Positions 1-7,016 of a DNA stretch of 46,965 nt are shown one piece after another. The DNA comes from Halobacteriovoraceae bacterium (GTDB lineage Bacteria; Bdellovibrionota; Bacteriovoracia; Bacteriovoracales; Bacteriovoracaceae). How positions within the stretch are numbered: the first letter of the stretch is position 1; every line of letters begins with the position of its first letter. A program made the position numbers and the translations under genes. The stretch is from the NCBI GenBank assembly GCA_002712005.1, contig PASP01000008.1, positions 7,187 through 54,151 of the forward strand, read 5' to 3'. A model generated the notes under the pieces. The model searched no databases. It was not told where the DNA came from and worked only from the letters and a program-made list of their open reading frames with translations.

Positions 1-555
1 CATATTTCTCTTGGCCCATTCTATATAATTTGGATTTAAATCTACACTTGTGACTTGAGCTCCAGATTTGGCCAAGGCACTACTGATACTTCCTGTGTAG
101 CAAAAGAGATTTAAAGCTTTTAAGCCTGTGAGGTTTTGGTCTAGAAATTGAGAGCGCCAATGGCGATGATCTAAGAAAAGTCCTGAATCGAGGTAATCAC
201 TGAGATTAACTTCAAACTGAAGAGGACCTTCTGATACTTTTTCGATAATATTCTTTTTCGCCAATTTTTGGTATTGTTCGCTGCCCTTATTAACCTTACG
301 ACTCTTAACAAAGCAATTTCTCTTGGGAAAACCTAGCTTGTCTAGGCCTTGGAAGAGTTCTTCAATATGGTGCTCTTTTCCAATATCCTTATCATTGAGT
401 CGAAGATAGATGATGGCCTTGTCATTGTAGAGATCTACTATATAGGGATATTCAGGAATGTCGCGATCGTAGAGGCGAAAAGCGCTAATTTGATTTCTTT
501 TGGCCCACTTACGTAGGTGCTTATATCGCTTTGCTAGTCTTTGTTCAATGGCCAT
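1..555 (-). CDS. rlmK: RlmK-type 23S rRNA methyltransferase, C-terminus cut off by the window edge
   Basis: This is a class I SAM-dependent RNA methyltransferase; 185 codons are visible and the frame is still open at base 1. The protein starts MAIEQRLAKRYKHLRKWAK, then has FRLYDRDIPEYP, VNLSDYLDSGLFLDHR and the SAM-binding NLFCYTGSISSALAKSGA. These are the landmarks of the C-terminal half of E. coli RlmL (RlmKL), which makes m7G2069 in 23S rRNA. The N-terminal THUMP/m2G2445 half of that fusion is absent: an ATG at 555 begins the RlmK part and a terminator hairpin lies just upstream. No strong ribosome-binding site precedes the ATG; a GTG 18 bases further upstream, in frame, is an alternative start. 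Family assignment is confident; the exact modified base is inferred. Confidence 0.85.
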   Translation of the reverse strand, partial: MAIEQRLAKRYKHLRKWAKRNQISAFRLYDRDIPEYPYIVDLYNDKAIIYLRLNDKDIGKEHHIEELFQGLDKLGFPKRNCFVKSRKVNKGSEQYQKLAKKNIIEKVSEGPLQFEVNLSDYLDSGLFLDHRHWRSQFLDQNLTGLKALNLFCYTGSISSALAKSGAQVTSVDLNPNYIEWAKRNM

Positions 556-584
556 GGAATTCAACTCATTCACTTAATATTAAT

Positions 585-615
585 AAAAAAGGGGATCATA
601 ACTTAGATGATCCCC
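585..615 (-). terminator. intrinsic terminator after the 654-2795 gene
   Basis: Read on the minus strand, a perfect 9-bp stem GGGGATCAT / ATGATCCCC (591-599 with 607-615) with a 7-base loop is followed directly by six T. It lies 39 bases past the stop codon of the 713-residue protein gene and separates it from the rRNA methyltransferase gene. Confidence 0.9.
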
Positions 616-653
616 ATTGAGTAGCTCTTTTGAAAAGCGTTATTTATTATTTG

Positions 654-2795
654 TCATTGTTCGTCAAAGATAACGGGATAAGCACTTTTTAAATATCGTC
701 CCGTAATAATCTTGAAGATATTCTTGTTGCGATCATCATTAATATCACCTTCAATGACGTAGTCTTCATCTTCTTTTGCCATGGCCTCGGCCAAGGCAGC
801 TGCTTCTGGGTCTACAGCAGTATCTGAATTTTCTTCATCAAAATTAAAGTCCCAAGAGGATCCCTGGTTGCTTTTATTTCCGGCTTCTCCGGTAGCCACG
901 GCTCCTGTTCCTCCAACTGCGGCAGTGGTGTCACTAGAGCTTTCTTCAGAGTCTGATTCTGCTGTTTTCTCTCCTTCACCTAGGGCTGGTGCAAATCTTG
1001 CGAGGCTTGCTTGCTCAGTAGGAGAGAGGCCCTTAAATGAGTCATTAACACTCTTTAAAAGTTGATTTTGAAACTTATCTTCCATTTTATCGAGATCATA
1101 ATTTCCTTTTCCACCAGCAGCTACATTATCTTTGTTAATCTTCTTAACTAGGGCATCTCTAAGTTTACTTATTCGAGCTGCATTCTTAGAAAGTGATTGG
1201 GCATCTGTTGCTGCACCTTCAAGACGTCCCGCATAGACATTATCTCCCGCTGACTTCAGAGATTTTAAGCTATCGGAGAGAATACTCTTTCCTGCAAAAT
1301 CAGGCATTGCCGATATCTCTGGCATATTGGTCTTCTTACAAGAATTCGAACTGGCACATGCGCAGCTCTCATCAACCGAAATACTGCTCGTACTTCCTCC
1401 GGTGGTACAACTAACATCGTCACTTCCTGAAGAAGAAACTTTATCCGTTTTAGATATTGTTCCCGATACAGTTTGATTAGTGGAGCCATTACTTGTTGTT
1501 GTATTTTGACCCACCTGAGTTCTTAGGGTGTTGGCAAGCTTTCGATATTCGGCACTTCTTTGATCTAGCTTATTTGCGGCATCAGAAGCTTCTTTAGCAG
1601 CTCCAATCGCAAATACGGACATTCCCCCAAAGAGAGCCGCTCTTGTCAGGGGATTTTTTACCATTTTTGAATTGGCGATCTTGGATGAGTTCATAGCGAC
1701 TACACCAGCTCCAGCCCCTAGCATTCCTACCATGGCCTTAACCCCTGAACCTGTCCAATTAATCCCTGTTTTTTCTTTTTCATCACTTGATTTTTCTTCT
1801 GCTTGCGCTTGAGAAGATAGGGTTTCAATAGCAAAGTTTGTGGCCATTAAGATGGCCGACTTAAATTCACTAATTGAATTGATCGAATCAGCAGTTTCGC
1901 TCTTTTGTTGGTAATATTCATCAAGTGTAATGGATTGATTCTTTCCTTCCAAAACATCAATTTGCTCTTGATAAGAAATGAGAAAATCAAAATTATCACT
2001 ATTCATAACAAGGAGCTCTTTGTCGATATTTTCTTGGATGGAATAAGTGTAGAGTTGAAGTTCTTCGTTTTCCTCTGCCTGATTTATTGAGTTTTGGGTC
2101 GTAGCACCTGCTGAATCTCCACCTGGTCCGCACCCCCCAGCACTTACCCATGAGGTGTAATTCTCAACTAAGGCCATGGCCGTAGCGGCAGCAAATCCAG
2201 CTGCTGTGATTTTAGCGATGAGGGCCCTGGTTTTCGCTGCTTTCTTGGCCTTATCTGTTTGCTCGGCCGCAGACTCTAAAGAGTCAATTTGCTTATCTTC
2301 ATCGCCTCGACCAAGATAGGCGGCCATTTCCGCATCTGAGGCATTTTTAAAACGAGTAAAGAGTCCAATCTCATTGGCAAGATAAATGGCTGCCGTTCCG
2401 CCATAAATCCATACAGAAGGAGCTTTCTTACATTGCTTGATTAAGATAGGAGCGGCCATCGTTGCCGCGAAGAGTGCAATATTACTGAGGAGCATTTTTG
2501 ACTTGGGATCAATATTGTCCCCTTCAATTTTTGTATAGTTACCATTAGAAGAGCTTGTTCCCCCTGAACTTGCTCCTTCTGAAGTTGAGGAGCCCGAGGT
2601 GGAGAGATCATCTGAAGAAGCTCCCGTGCTATCTGAACTGTCCGTCATCTCTTGGGTCGCTGAACTATCTGCGGCGTATACGGGCAGATGGGTCCAAGTT
2701 AAACCTAAGCAAAGGACTAAATTTAATGCATAAGAATGGGCGAGTTTTAAAAAGCTCTTATTTCTTGTTCCATTCTTTCGATTAAAGGCGTTCAT
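654..2795 (-). CDS. large exported Ser/Gly/Ala-rich protein of unknown function
   Basis: I do not recognise this 713-residue protein. It has a long signal peptide (about residues 1-41, ending HLPVYA). A Ser/Thr/Gly/Asp low-complexity stretch follows (about 42-88), then several Ala/Gly-rich hydrophobic segments (near 102-118, 128-145, 193-210, 355-372 and 385-400). A Ser-rich region has a Cys cluster (ESCACASSNSCKK) near 470-485, and the acidic tail is DEENSD...KEDEDYVIEGDIND. This fits an envelope protein that may interact with membranes. The start is well supported: AGGAG sits 7 bases before the ATG, and a TATAAT-like hexamer lies at 2836-2841. It has its own terminator, so it is probably a single-gene transcript. 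The low-complexity composition makes distant homology hard to judge by eye. Confidence 0.85.
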   Translation of the reverse strand: MNAFNRKNGTRNKSFLKLAHSYALNLVLCLGLTWTHLPVYAADSSATQEMTDSSDSTGASSDDLSTSGSSTSEGASSGGTSSSNGNYTKIEGDNIDPKSKMLLSNIALFAATMAAPILIKQCKKAPSVWIYGGTAAIYLANEIGLFTRFKNASDAEMAAYLGRGDEDKQIDSLESAAEQTDKAKKAAKTRALIAKITAAGFAAATAMALVENYTSWVSAGGCGPGGDSAGATTQNSINQAEENEELQLYTYSIQENIDKELLVMNSDNFDFLISYQEQIDVLEGKNQSITLDEYYQQKSETADSINSISEFKSAILMATNFAIETLSSQAQAEEKSSDEKEKTGINWTGSGVKAMVGMLGAGAGVVAMNSSKIANSKMVKNPLTRAALFGGMSVFAIGAAKEASDAANKLDQRSAEYRKLANTLRTQVGQNTTTSNGSTNQTVSGTISKTDKVSSSGSDDVSCTTGGSTSSISVDESCACASSNSCKKTNMPEISAMPDFAGKSILSDSLKSLKSAGDNVYAGRLEGAATDAQSLSKNAARISKLRDALVKKINKDNVAAGGKGNYDLDKMEDKFQNQLLKSVNDSFKGLSPTEQASLARFAPALGEGEKTAESDSEESSSDTTAAVGGTGAVATGEAGNKSNQGSSWDFNFDEENSDTAVDPEAAALAEAMAKEDEDYVIEGDINDDRNKNIFKIITGRYLKSAYPVIFDEQ

Positions 2796-2856
2796 ATGAG
2801 TCTCCTAGATATATTTCTAGATGGAATTACCTTCTATTATAGGTCCTCTATGCCTT

Positions 2857-2874
2857 AAAAAGGGCTTAAGGCCC
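2857..2874 (-). terminator. probable terminator after menH
   Basis: On the minus strand GGGC-CTTAA-GCCC is followed by five T (2861-2857). The stem is only 4 bp, and an alternative pairing of GCCTTAA with TTAAGGC overlaps it. It is the only candidate stop signal between menH and the next gene, about 100 bases past the menH stop. Confidence 0.5.
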
Positions 2875-2967
2875 ATAAAGAATTGTTCTTTATCGATATT
2901 TTTATGTTATTTCAGATACTTGTAAAAATCCAGTGGGCAAAGTTCTGAAAATTGGGGCGACAAGAAA

Positions 2968-3693
2968 TTAGGGCGCTATAAATAAATTCAGTTCTTTTGA
3001 AGGCCAAAGAGGCGCCTGAGCATGAAGATTATGGCCTAAGTTAGAAGTTTCCCAAAATTGAATGGGGGTCCTTAATTTTGAAGCACTTTGCGCCCTATCT
3101 TTATAGGCTTGATCTTTTTCTCCATAGAGATAGAGGCCCAATATATTTCTTGGCCACTTCTCTAATTTCATTCGATGAGAAAATTGTCCGGGACTAAAAA
3201 AGAGAAGACTTCTTATCATGGCCTCTTTCTTTATGGGATCAGAGAATTCGGCCAATCGTTGGGTGATCCATTCTTCTCTTACTAGTGGATCGAGTTCGCC
3301 CCACATCGGTAGGCGATACCATTTTCTTAAGAATGAACCAAAGTTTGTAGAGATTGCCTTCGCTCTTGATTTATCTTTTAAGATTCTCGCCTGTTTTTGT
3401 TCTTCAGTTAAATCAAAGAGGGCTCCTGACTCGAGAACGACCTTACATAAACTCTTATTGAGAATATGAGAAGAGAGATAGCGTAAGGTGACTCGTGCTC
3501 CCATGGAGTAGCCATAAATGATTTCAGGATCATATTTATAGAGTTCATTAAAAAATTGATGAAGCTTTTGGTCACTATCGATCTCACTTAAGTTGGGACA
3601 GTAGAGATCCAAGGCATAGGACTTTAAAAAATCCCCCTCGGAGGGTGAACCCATGAAGCCATGGAGAAAGAGTGCGCGATTATACTTCTTCAT
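2968..3693 (-). CDS. menH: SHCHC synthase MenH-like alpha/beta hydrolase
   Basis: MenH eliminates pyruvate from SEPHCHC to give SHCHC in menaquinone synthesis, in the cytoplasm. The protein (241 residues, starting MKKYNRALFLHGF) has the HGF oxyanion segment, the nucleophile elbow GYSMGAR (Ser63), an Asp candidate in GEKDQ and the His in NLGHNLH. The WYRLPMWGEL segment resembles the MenH lid motif. The start is the ATG of a TAATG overlap with the menE stop, preceded by GGAAGA. A longer reading frame begins 36 bases upstream but runs into menE and is less likely. Direct linkage to menE makes MenH far more likely than a generic hydrolase. Confidence 0.85.
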   Translation of the reverse strand: MKKYNRALFLHGFMGSPSEGDFLKSYALDLYCPNLSEIDSDQKLHQFFNELYKYDPEIIYGYSMGARVTLRYLSSHILNKSLCKVVLESGALFDLTEEQKQARILKDKSRAKAISTNFGSFLRKWYRLPMWGELDPLVREEWITQRLAEFSDPIKKEAMIRSLLFFSPGQFSHRMKLEKWPRNILGLYLYGEKDQAYKDRAQSASKLRTPIQFWETSNLGHNLHAQAPLWPSKELNLFIAP

Positions 3694-5135
3694 TAAATCT
3701 TCCAGTAGATGAGTTCGCCATTTTTCCATAAACGATTAAACTCACTGTGAGTTAGTTTAATACCGGATTGGATAGGTGGTTGAGAAATGAGGTAGCGTGG
3801 CCTTTTTAAAGGTGAGAGATGTTGGCGTAGTTCCATTACAAGTTCATCTCGCAGTTCATCTCGTAATTCACTTTTCCATTGTTCTAATCCATCGATAAGG
3901 GCCACCGGTATTTGTCCCTTGACTTCATCATCGATGGCCATAATTTGAAATTGGGCGATTATCTCTCTTCGTTTGAAGTAGGAATTGATGATGTCGGCAA
4001 TTTCTTGAGGATTAATATTTTCTCCCGAGCAAATCATCACTTGATCCGTGCGGCCTAAAATTTCGATATGTCCATCACCACTGAGATTGGCCCTGTCATT
4101 CGTGGTGAAGAATTGATTCCCGTCATAGAGATGATGATTCCAAGCTGGATTCTTTTTGGGATGGTAAGAAAAGATGGCATGAGCTAGAGAGGGGCAGCGA
4201 ATGCTTAATCTTTGATTTACTATTTTAAAGTCCACCTGATCCATGGGCTGGAAGCCTGTTGTATTATTGTCTTGATAAAGATCTTGATATAGGAGTGCCC
4301 CACAACTTTCTGTTAGCCCATAAGTGGGAATGACACGGAGTAATTTCTGCGCTTTCTTCAAAAGCTCAGCTCCAATGGCCGCACCACCACTGTAGAATGT
4401 TTGAGTAGGAAGAGCTGAATTTTCTTCAATGCCCCCTAGAAGCTGAGTGGGAACTCCAATAATGATATCAGGTGCGCTTTTCTTCCACTGGGGGAGAAGC
4501 TCCTTATGACCAGTAATCAAAAGGGGGTGTCCATAGAGGTCGGCCCTTATTAAATTAAGAAGTCCGCCGTTATGGTAGCAAGGAAGCGCACTTAGGACTT
4601 GCGTTGATGAATTTAGATTTAAAAGCTTTGCACTACGTTTTGCAGAGGCCAGATAATTTTCTAGACTTTGAAAAATGAGTTTTGAAGGACCCGTAGAGCC
4701 AGAACTGAAAAGGCCAATGAGTTTTAACTTTTCACTATTCAAAGCTTTTTCAATAAAGTTTTGAAGTTGAGGAATTTGAGAATTAAAGCGGGGGTTTAAT
4801 TCCCATGTTTCACTTTGCCAGCGCCATAGGAGAGCACCAAATTGGAGTTGATGTCTGTGCTCTTGAGTGTGTTTGGGTGGAAGTTCGCTTAAGAGAATCG
4901 GAACCCAGTTATTTTCCATGGCCCAGGAGATTCGTTGCATGAAACGATGAATAGGGGAATAGACTCTCTTTCCATTTTCTTGATGCTGAGAAGTTCTTGG
5001 ATGAAGATATCCCTCTAATTGATGAGGACACTCGATAAGGAGAGTTGGTATTTGAGGAAAGCTCTCTAGGGAAGGATTCTTTTCCCGAGATTGGATCTCA
5101 TTTAGAAATGGAGATAGCGTATTTTCAAAAATCAT
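3693..5135 (-). CDS. menE: o-succinylbenzoate-CoA ligase MenE
   Basis: MenE activates o-succinylbenzoate with ATP and CoA, the step before ring closure by MenB. The 480-residue protein is an ANL-superfamily adenylating enzyme. It has the P-loop-like SSGSTGPSK, IPTYGLTESCG (A5 motif), TNDRANLSGDGHIEILGRTDQ (A7/A8 region with the conserved Asp and Arg) and a C-terminal subdomain with the catalytic-Lys region (GIKLTHSEFNR). The stop overlaps menH (TAATG) and the start is 4 bases after the dinB stop. No clear Shine-Dalgarno precedes its ATG, so translation may be coupled to dinB. The other men genes are more than 5 kb away. Confidence 0.9.
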   Translation of the reverse strand: MIFENTLSPFLNEIQSREKNPSLESFPQIPTLLIECPHQLEGYLHPRTSQHQENGKRVYSPIHRFMQRISWAMENNWVPILLSELPPKHTQEHRHQLQFGALLWRWQSETWELNPRFNSQIPQLQNFIEKALNSEKLKLIGLFSSGSTGPSKLIFQSLENYLASAKRSAKLLNLNSSTQVLSALPCYHNGGLLNLIRADLYGHPLLITGHKELLPQWKKSAPDIIIGVPTQLLGGIEENSALPTQTFYSGGAAIGAELLKKAQKLLRVIPTYGLTESCGALLYQDLYQDNNTTGFQPMDQVDFKIVNQRLSIRCPSLAHAIFSYHPKKNPAWNHHLYDGNQFFTTNDRANLSGDGHIEILGRTDQVMICSGENINPQEIADIINSYFKRREIIAQFQIMAIDDEVKGQIPVALIDGLEQWKSELRDELRDELVMELRQHLSPLKRPRYLISQPPIQSGIKLTHSEFNRLWKNGELIYWKI

Positions 5136-5139
5136 AGAA

Positions 5140-6285
5140 TTATAAAAGTCTCAATTGACCTAGTCCCTCAAGTTCATCACTTTGAGTATAATTCAATTTA
5201 ACTCCTATTCCTAGTAGACGTATAGCAGGTCTACCAATTTGGGTGTAGAGAGAATGGCCAAGCTGTTCAAAGATTTTAGATTGAGAAAATTCAAAACTCT
5301 TTAGCGTCCAGGGCTCCTCAATAGGAGATATGAATTCATGAGTGTGATTTTTAAAATCCTTGGTTTTCATCTTAATAAAGAGCTTCTTTATAGGAGGAGA
5401 ATAGAGAAGGGGGTCTTCTGCTTTTTTTCGTTCAATCTTTTCATAATAAGTGATGATTCTCTCTTCGAGTTCATTGAGAAGGAAAGGGAAATATTCTTCG
5501 ATCTCTTGCATGCCTTTGAGGTCTTGAGAGAAGGTTCTTTCGCAACTTATACTCTTTCTTTGAGAGCGTCTTCCCACTTGATCACTACTGATTCCCCAAG
5601 ACTTCTGATAGAGGGAATGTCCAAATTTTCCAAAGTGATCTTTTGCCCAAAGGACACCTTTTTCTCTGATATCCCCTAGTTTAAAGATTCCTAGGGTATG
5701 ACACTTTTCTAGTGTCTTTTCTCCTATTCCAGGGACCTTTCCTAATTCGAGTTGGTAAGAAAATTCAGCTGCCTTTTCTGGAGGAATAACCCATTGGCCA
5801 TTGGGTTTATTCCAATCACTTGAAACTTTGGCCAAGAATTTATTATTGGCAATTCCTGCACTGGCGGTCAGTGAAGTTTTTAAAAATATTTTCTCTCTTA
5901 TTTCTGCTGCGACTTTAGTGGCGAAGACTTGGTGTTTATGACAATAGTCAGTGACGTCGAGAAAGCCTTCATCTAGGGAGAGCATCTCCACGGTGTCTGT
6001 GTATTCATAGAATATTTTCTGTATTTCCTGAGAAGCCTCACGATAGCGATAGGAGCGGGGATTGACGATAATAAGTTCAGGACAGCGCTTGAGGGCGAGG
6101 TTAGAACTTAGCGCCGAGTGTACACCAAATTTACGAGCTTCATAGTTAGCAGTACAAAGGACGCCTCTTGTCCCTGCTTGACCTCCAACCGCCATGGGCT
6201 TGCCTCGTAACTCTGGATTATCGAGCATTTCAATGGCCGCAAAAAAGCAGTCCATATCAATATGGATGATTTTCTTTTCCGTCAT
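5140..6285 (-). CDS. dinB: DNA polymerase IV (Y-family)
   Basis: DinB is the SOS-induced error-prone polymerase for translesion synthesis. The start IIHIDMDCFFAAIEM carries Asp10 and Asp12, and SLDEGFLD gives the catalytic Asp105-Glu106 pair. Other landmarks are YEARKFGVHS, the helix-hairpin-helix-like KVPGIGEKTLEK and the little-finger region. The C-terminus GQLRLL is a beta-clamp-binding type motif. At 381 residues it is slightly longer than the 351 of E. coli. It follows lexA by 17 bases in the same direction, which fits SOS control from the lexA promoter. No strong Shine-Dalgarno is visible; the context is GAATTCTATG, almost the same as before menE. Confidence 0.95.
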   Translation of the reverse strand: MTEKKIIHIDMDCFFAAIEMLDNPELRGKPMAVGGQAGTRGVLCTANYEARKFGVHSALSSNLALKRCPELIIVNPRSYRYREASQEIQKIFYEYTDTVEMLSLDEGFLDVTDYCHKHQVFATKVAAEIREKIFLKTSLTASAGIANNKFLAKVSSDWNKPNGQWVIPPEKAAEFSYQLELGKVPGIGEKTLEKCHTLGIFKLGDIREKGVLWAKDHFGKFGHSLYQKSWGISSDQVGRRSQRKSISCERTFSQDLKGMQEIEEYFPFLLNELEERIITYYEKIERKKAEDPLLYSPPIKKLFIKMKTKDFKNHTHEFISPIEEPWTLKSFEFSQSKIFEQLGHSLYTQIGRPAIRLLGIGVKLNYTQSDELEGLGQLRLL

Positions 6286-6302
6286 AGAATTCTTGTCATT
6301 TA

Positions 6303-6956
6303 TTAAATATAACTTCGAATGATCCCAATCAATTGACCTGCAATTTTAAAGTCTTGATCCCTTTCCACTAAAATAGGGCTCATAGAAGAATTGGCCGGTA
6401 TTAATTGAATTTGATCTTTATCCTTTTGGTACTTCTTTAAGGTTGCTTCTCCATCAACGATGGCCACTATGGTTTGACCTTTATGGGCTGAAGTTCCGTA
6501 TCTAATGATGGCCGTATCTCCATCGAGAATTCCATCTTCAATCATAGAGTCACCCTTGACTCTAAGTGCGTAGTGCTTAAAGCCAGGCTTAATCATTTCT
6601 TGAGAGATGCTTATATGTTCATCACATTCTTCAATGGCCTCAATGGGAATACCCGCGGCAATATCACCGAGAAGGGGGATACTCGCGCTATTTGAAAGGG
6701 AGGGTTCAGGAGAAGGATTTCTCTTATTTGAACCTTGTAAGCCTTGCCCTTCTACAAGAGTAAGGCCTCGCTTTGAATTCCAATCTTGGGTTAAGTAGCC
6801 ACCTTCTTTGAGATATTTAAGATATCTTTGAACTGAGCCAAAACTCTTAAGGCCAAAAGCGTCTTTGATTTCCCTTTGAGTTGGAGCATAGCCATTTTTG
6901 AGGGTGTATTCTTTAATATAGGTATAAACTTCGTGTTGTTTCTTTGTAAGTCCCAT
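6303..6956 (-). CDS. lexA: LexA SOS repressor / self-cleaving protease
   Basis: LexA represses SOS genes and cleaves itself when RecA filaments form on single-stranded DNA. The 217-residue protein has an N-terminal winged helix (LTKKQHEVYTYIKEY ... APTQREIKDAFGLKS). A linker of about residues 66-92 is longer than usual. The cleavage site is Ala101-Gly102 in DIAAGIP, and the Ser137 (GDSMIEDG) and Lys174 (ATLKKY) dyad is spaced 37 residues apart as in E. coli. It is the first gene of lexA-dinB-menE-menH. No ribosome-binding site precedes the ATG; TATACT lies 6 bases upstream, so the mRNA could be leaderless. The variable recognition-helix region (KSFGSVQRYLKYL) differs from E. coli, so a different operator is expected. 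Confidence 0.95.
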   Translation of the reverse strand: MGLTKKQHEVYTYIKEYTLKNGYAPTQREIKDAFGLKSFGSVQRYLKYLKEGGYLTQDWNSKRGLTLVEGQGLQGSNKRNPSPEPSLSNSASIPLLGDIAAGIPIEAIEECDEHISISQEMIKPGFKHYALRVKGDSMIEDGILDGDTAIIRYGTSAHKGQTIVAIVDGEATLKKYQKDKDQIQLIPANSSMSPILVERDQDFKIAGQLIGIIRSYI

Positions 6957-6962
6957 AATTAA

Positions 6963-6996
6963 AGTATATAAAAAAAAATGCGTAAGTAAAGCGTAA
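6963..6996 (-). promoter_or_regulatory. candidate lexA promoter with a direct-repeat operator
   Basis: On the minus strand TTTACT (6990-6985), 16 bases, then TATACT (6968-6963) forms a plausible -35/-10 pair. The -35 lies inside two direct copies of a hexamer, read on the plus strand as GCGTAA at 6980-6985 and 6991-6996, exactly 11 bp (one helical turn) apart. A repressor sitting there would block the promoter, which suits LexA autoregulation. LexA binding is inferred from position only. Confidence 0.55.
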
Positions 6997-7016
6997 AAAA
7001 AGATTTTCTTCTTAAA

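Noticed and set aside
781-1065. Open frame of 94 codons on the plus strand
   Set aside because: It lies wholly inside the well-supported 654-2795 gene on the other strand, with no ribosome-binding site; the openness reflects Ser/Gly-rich codons of the real gene.
654-2795. Type I secretion substrate of the exporter at 35181-39518
   Set aside because: It has an N-terminal signal peptide, no RTX-type repeats, and is 32 kb away; nothing links the two.
3694-3729. Upstream start of MenH at 3729
   Set aside because: It adds 12 residues that overlap menE, with no ribosome-binding site; the TAATG start fits the family N-terminus.
6957-7016. TTAC-N3-GTAA LexA palindrome as recalled for Bdellovibrio
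   Set aside because: The sequence has TTAC and GTAA words but not in that inverted arrangement; only direct repeats are present.
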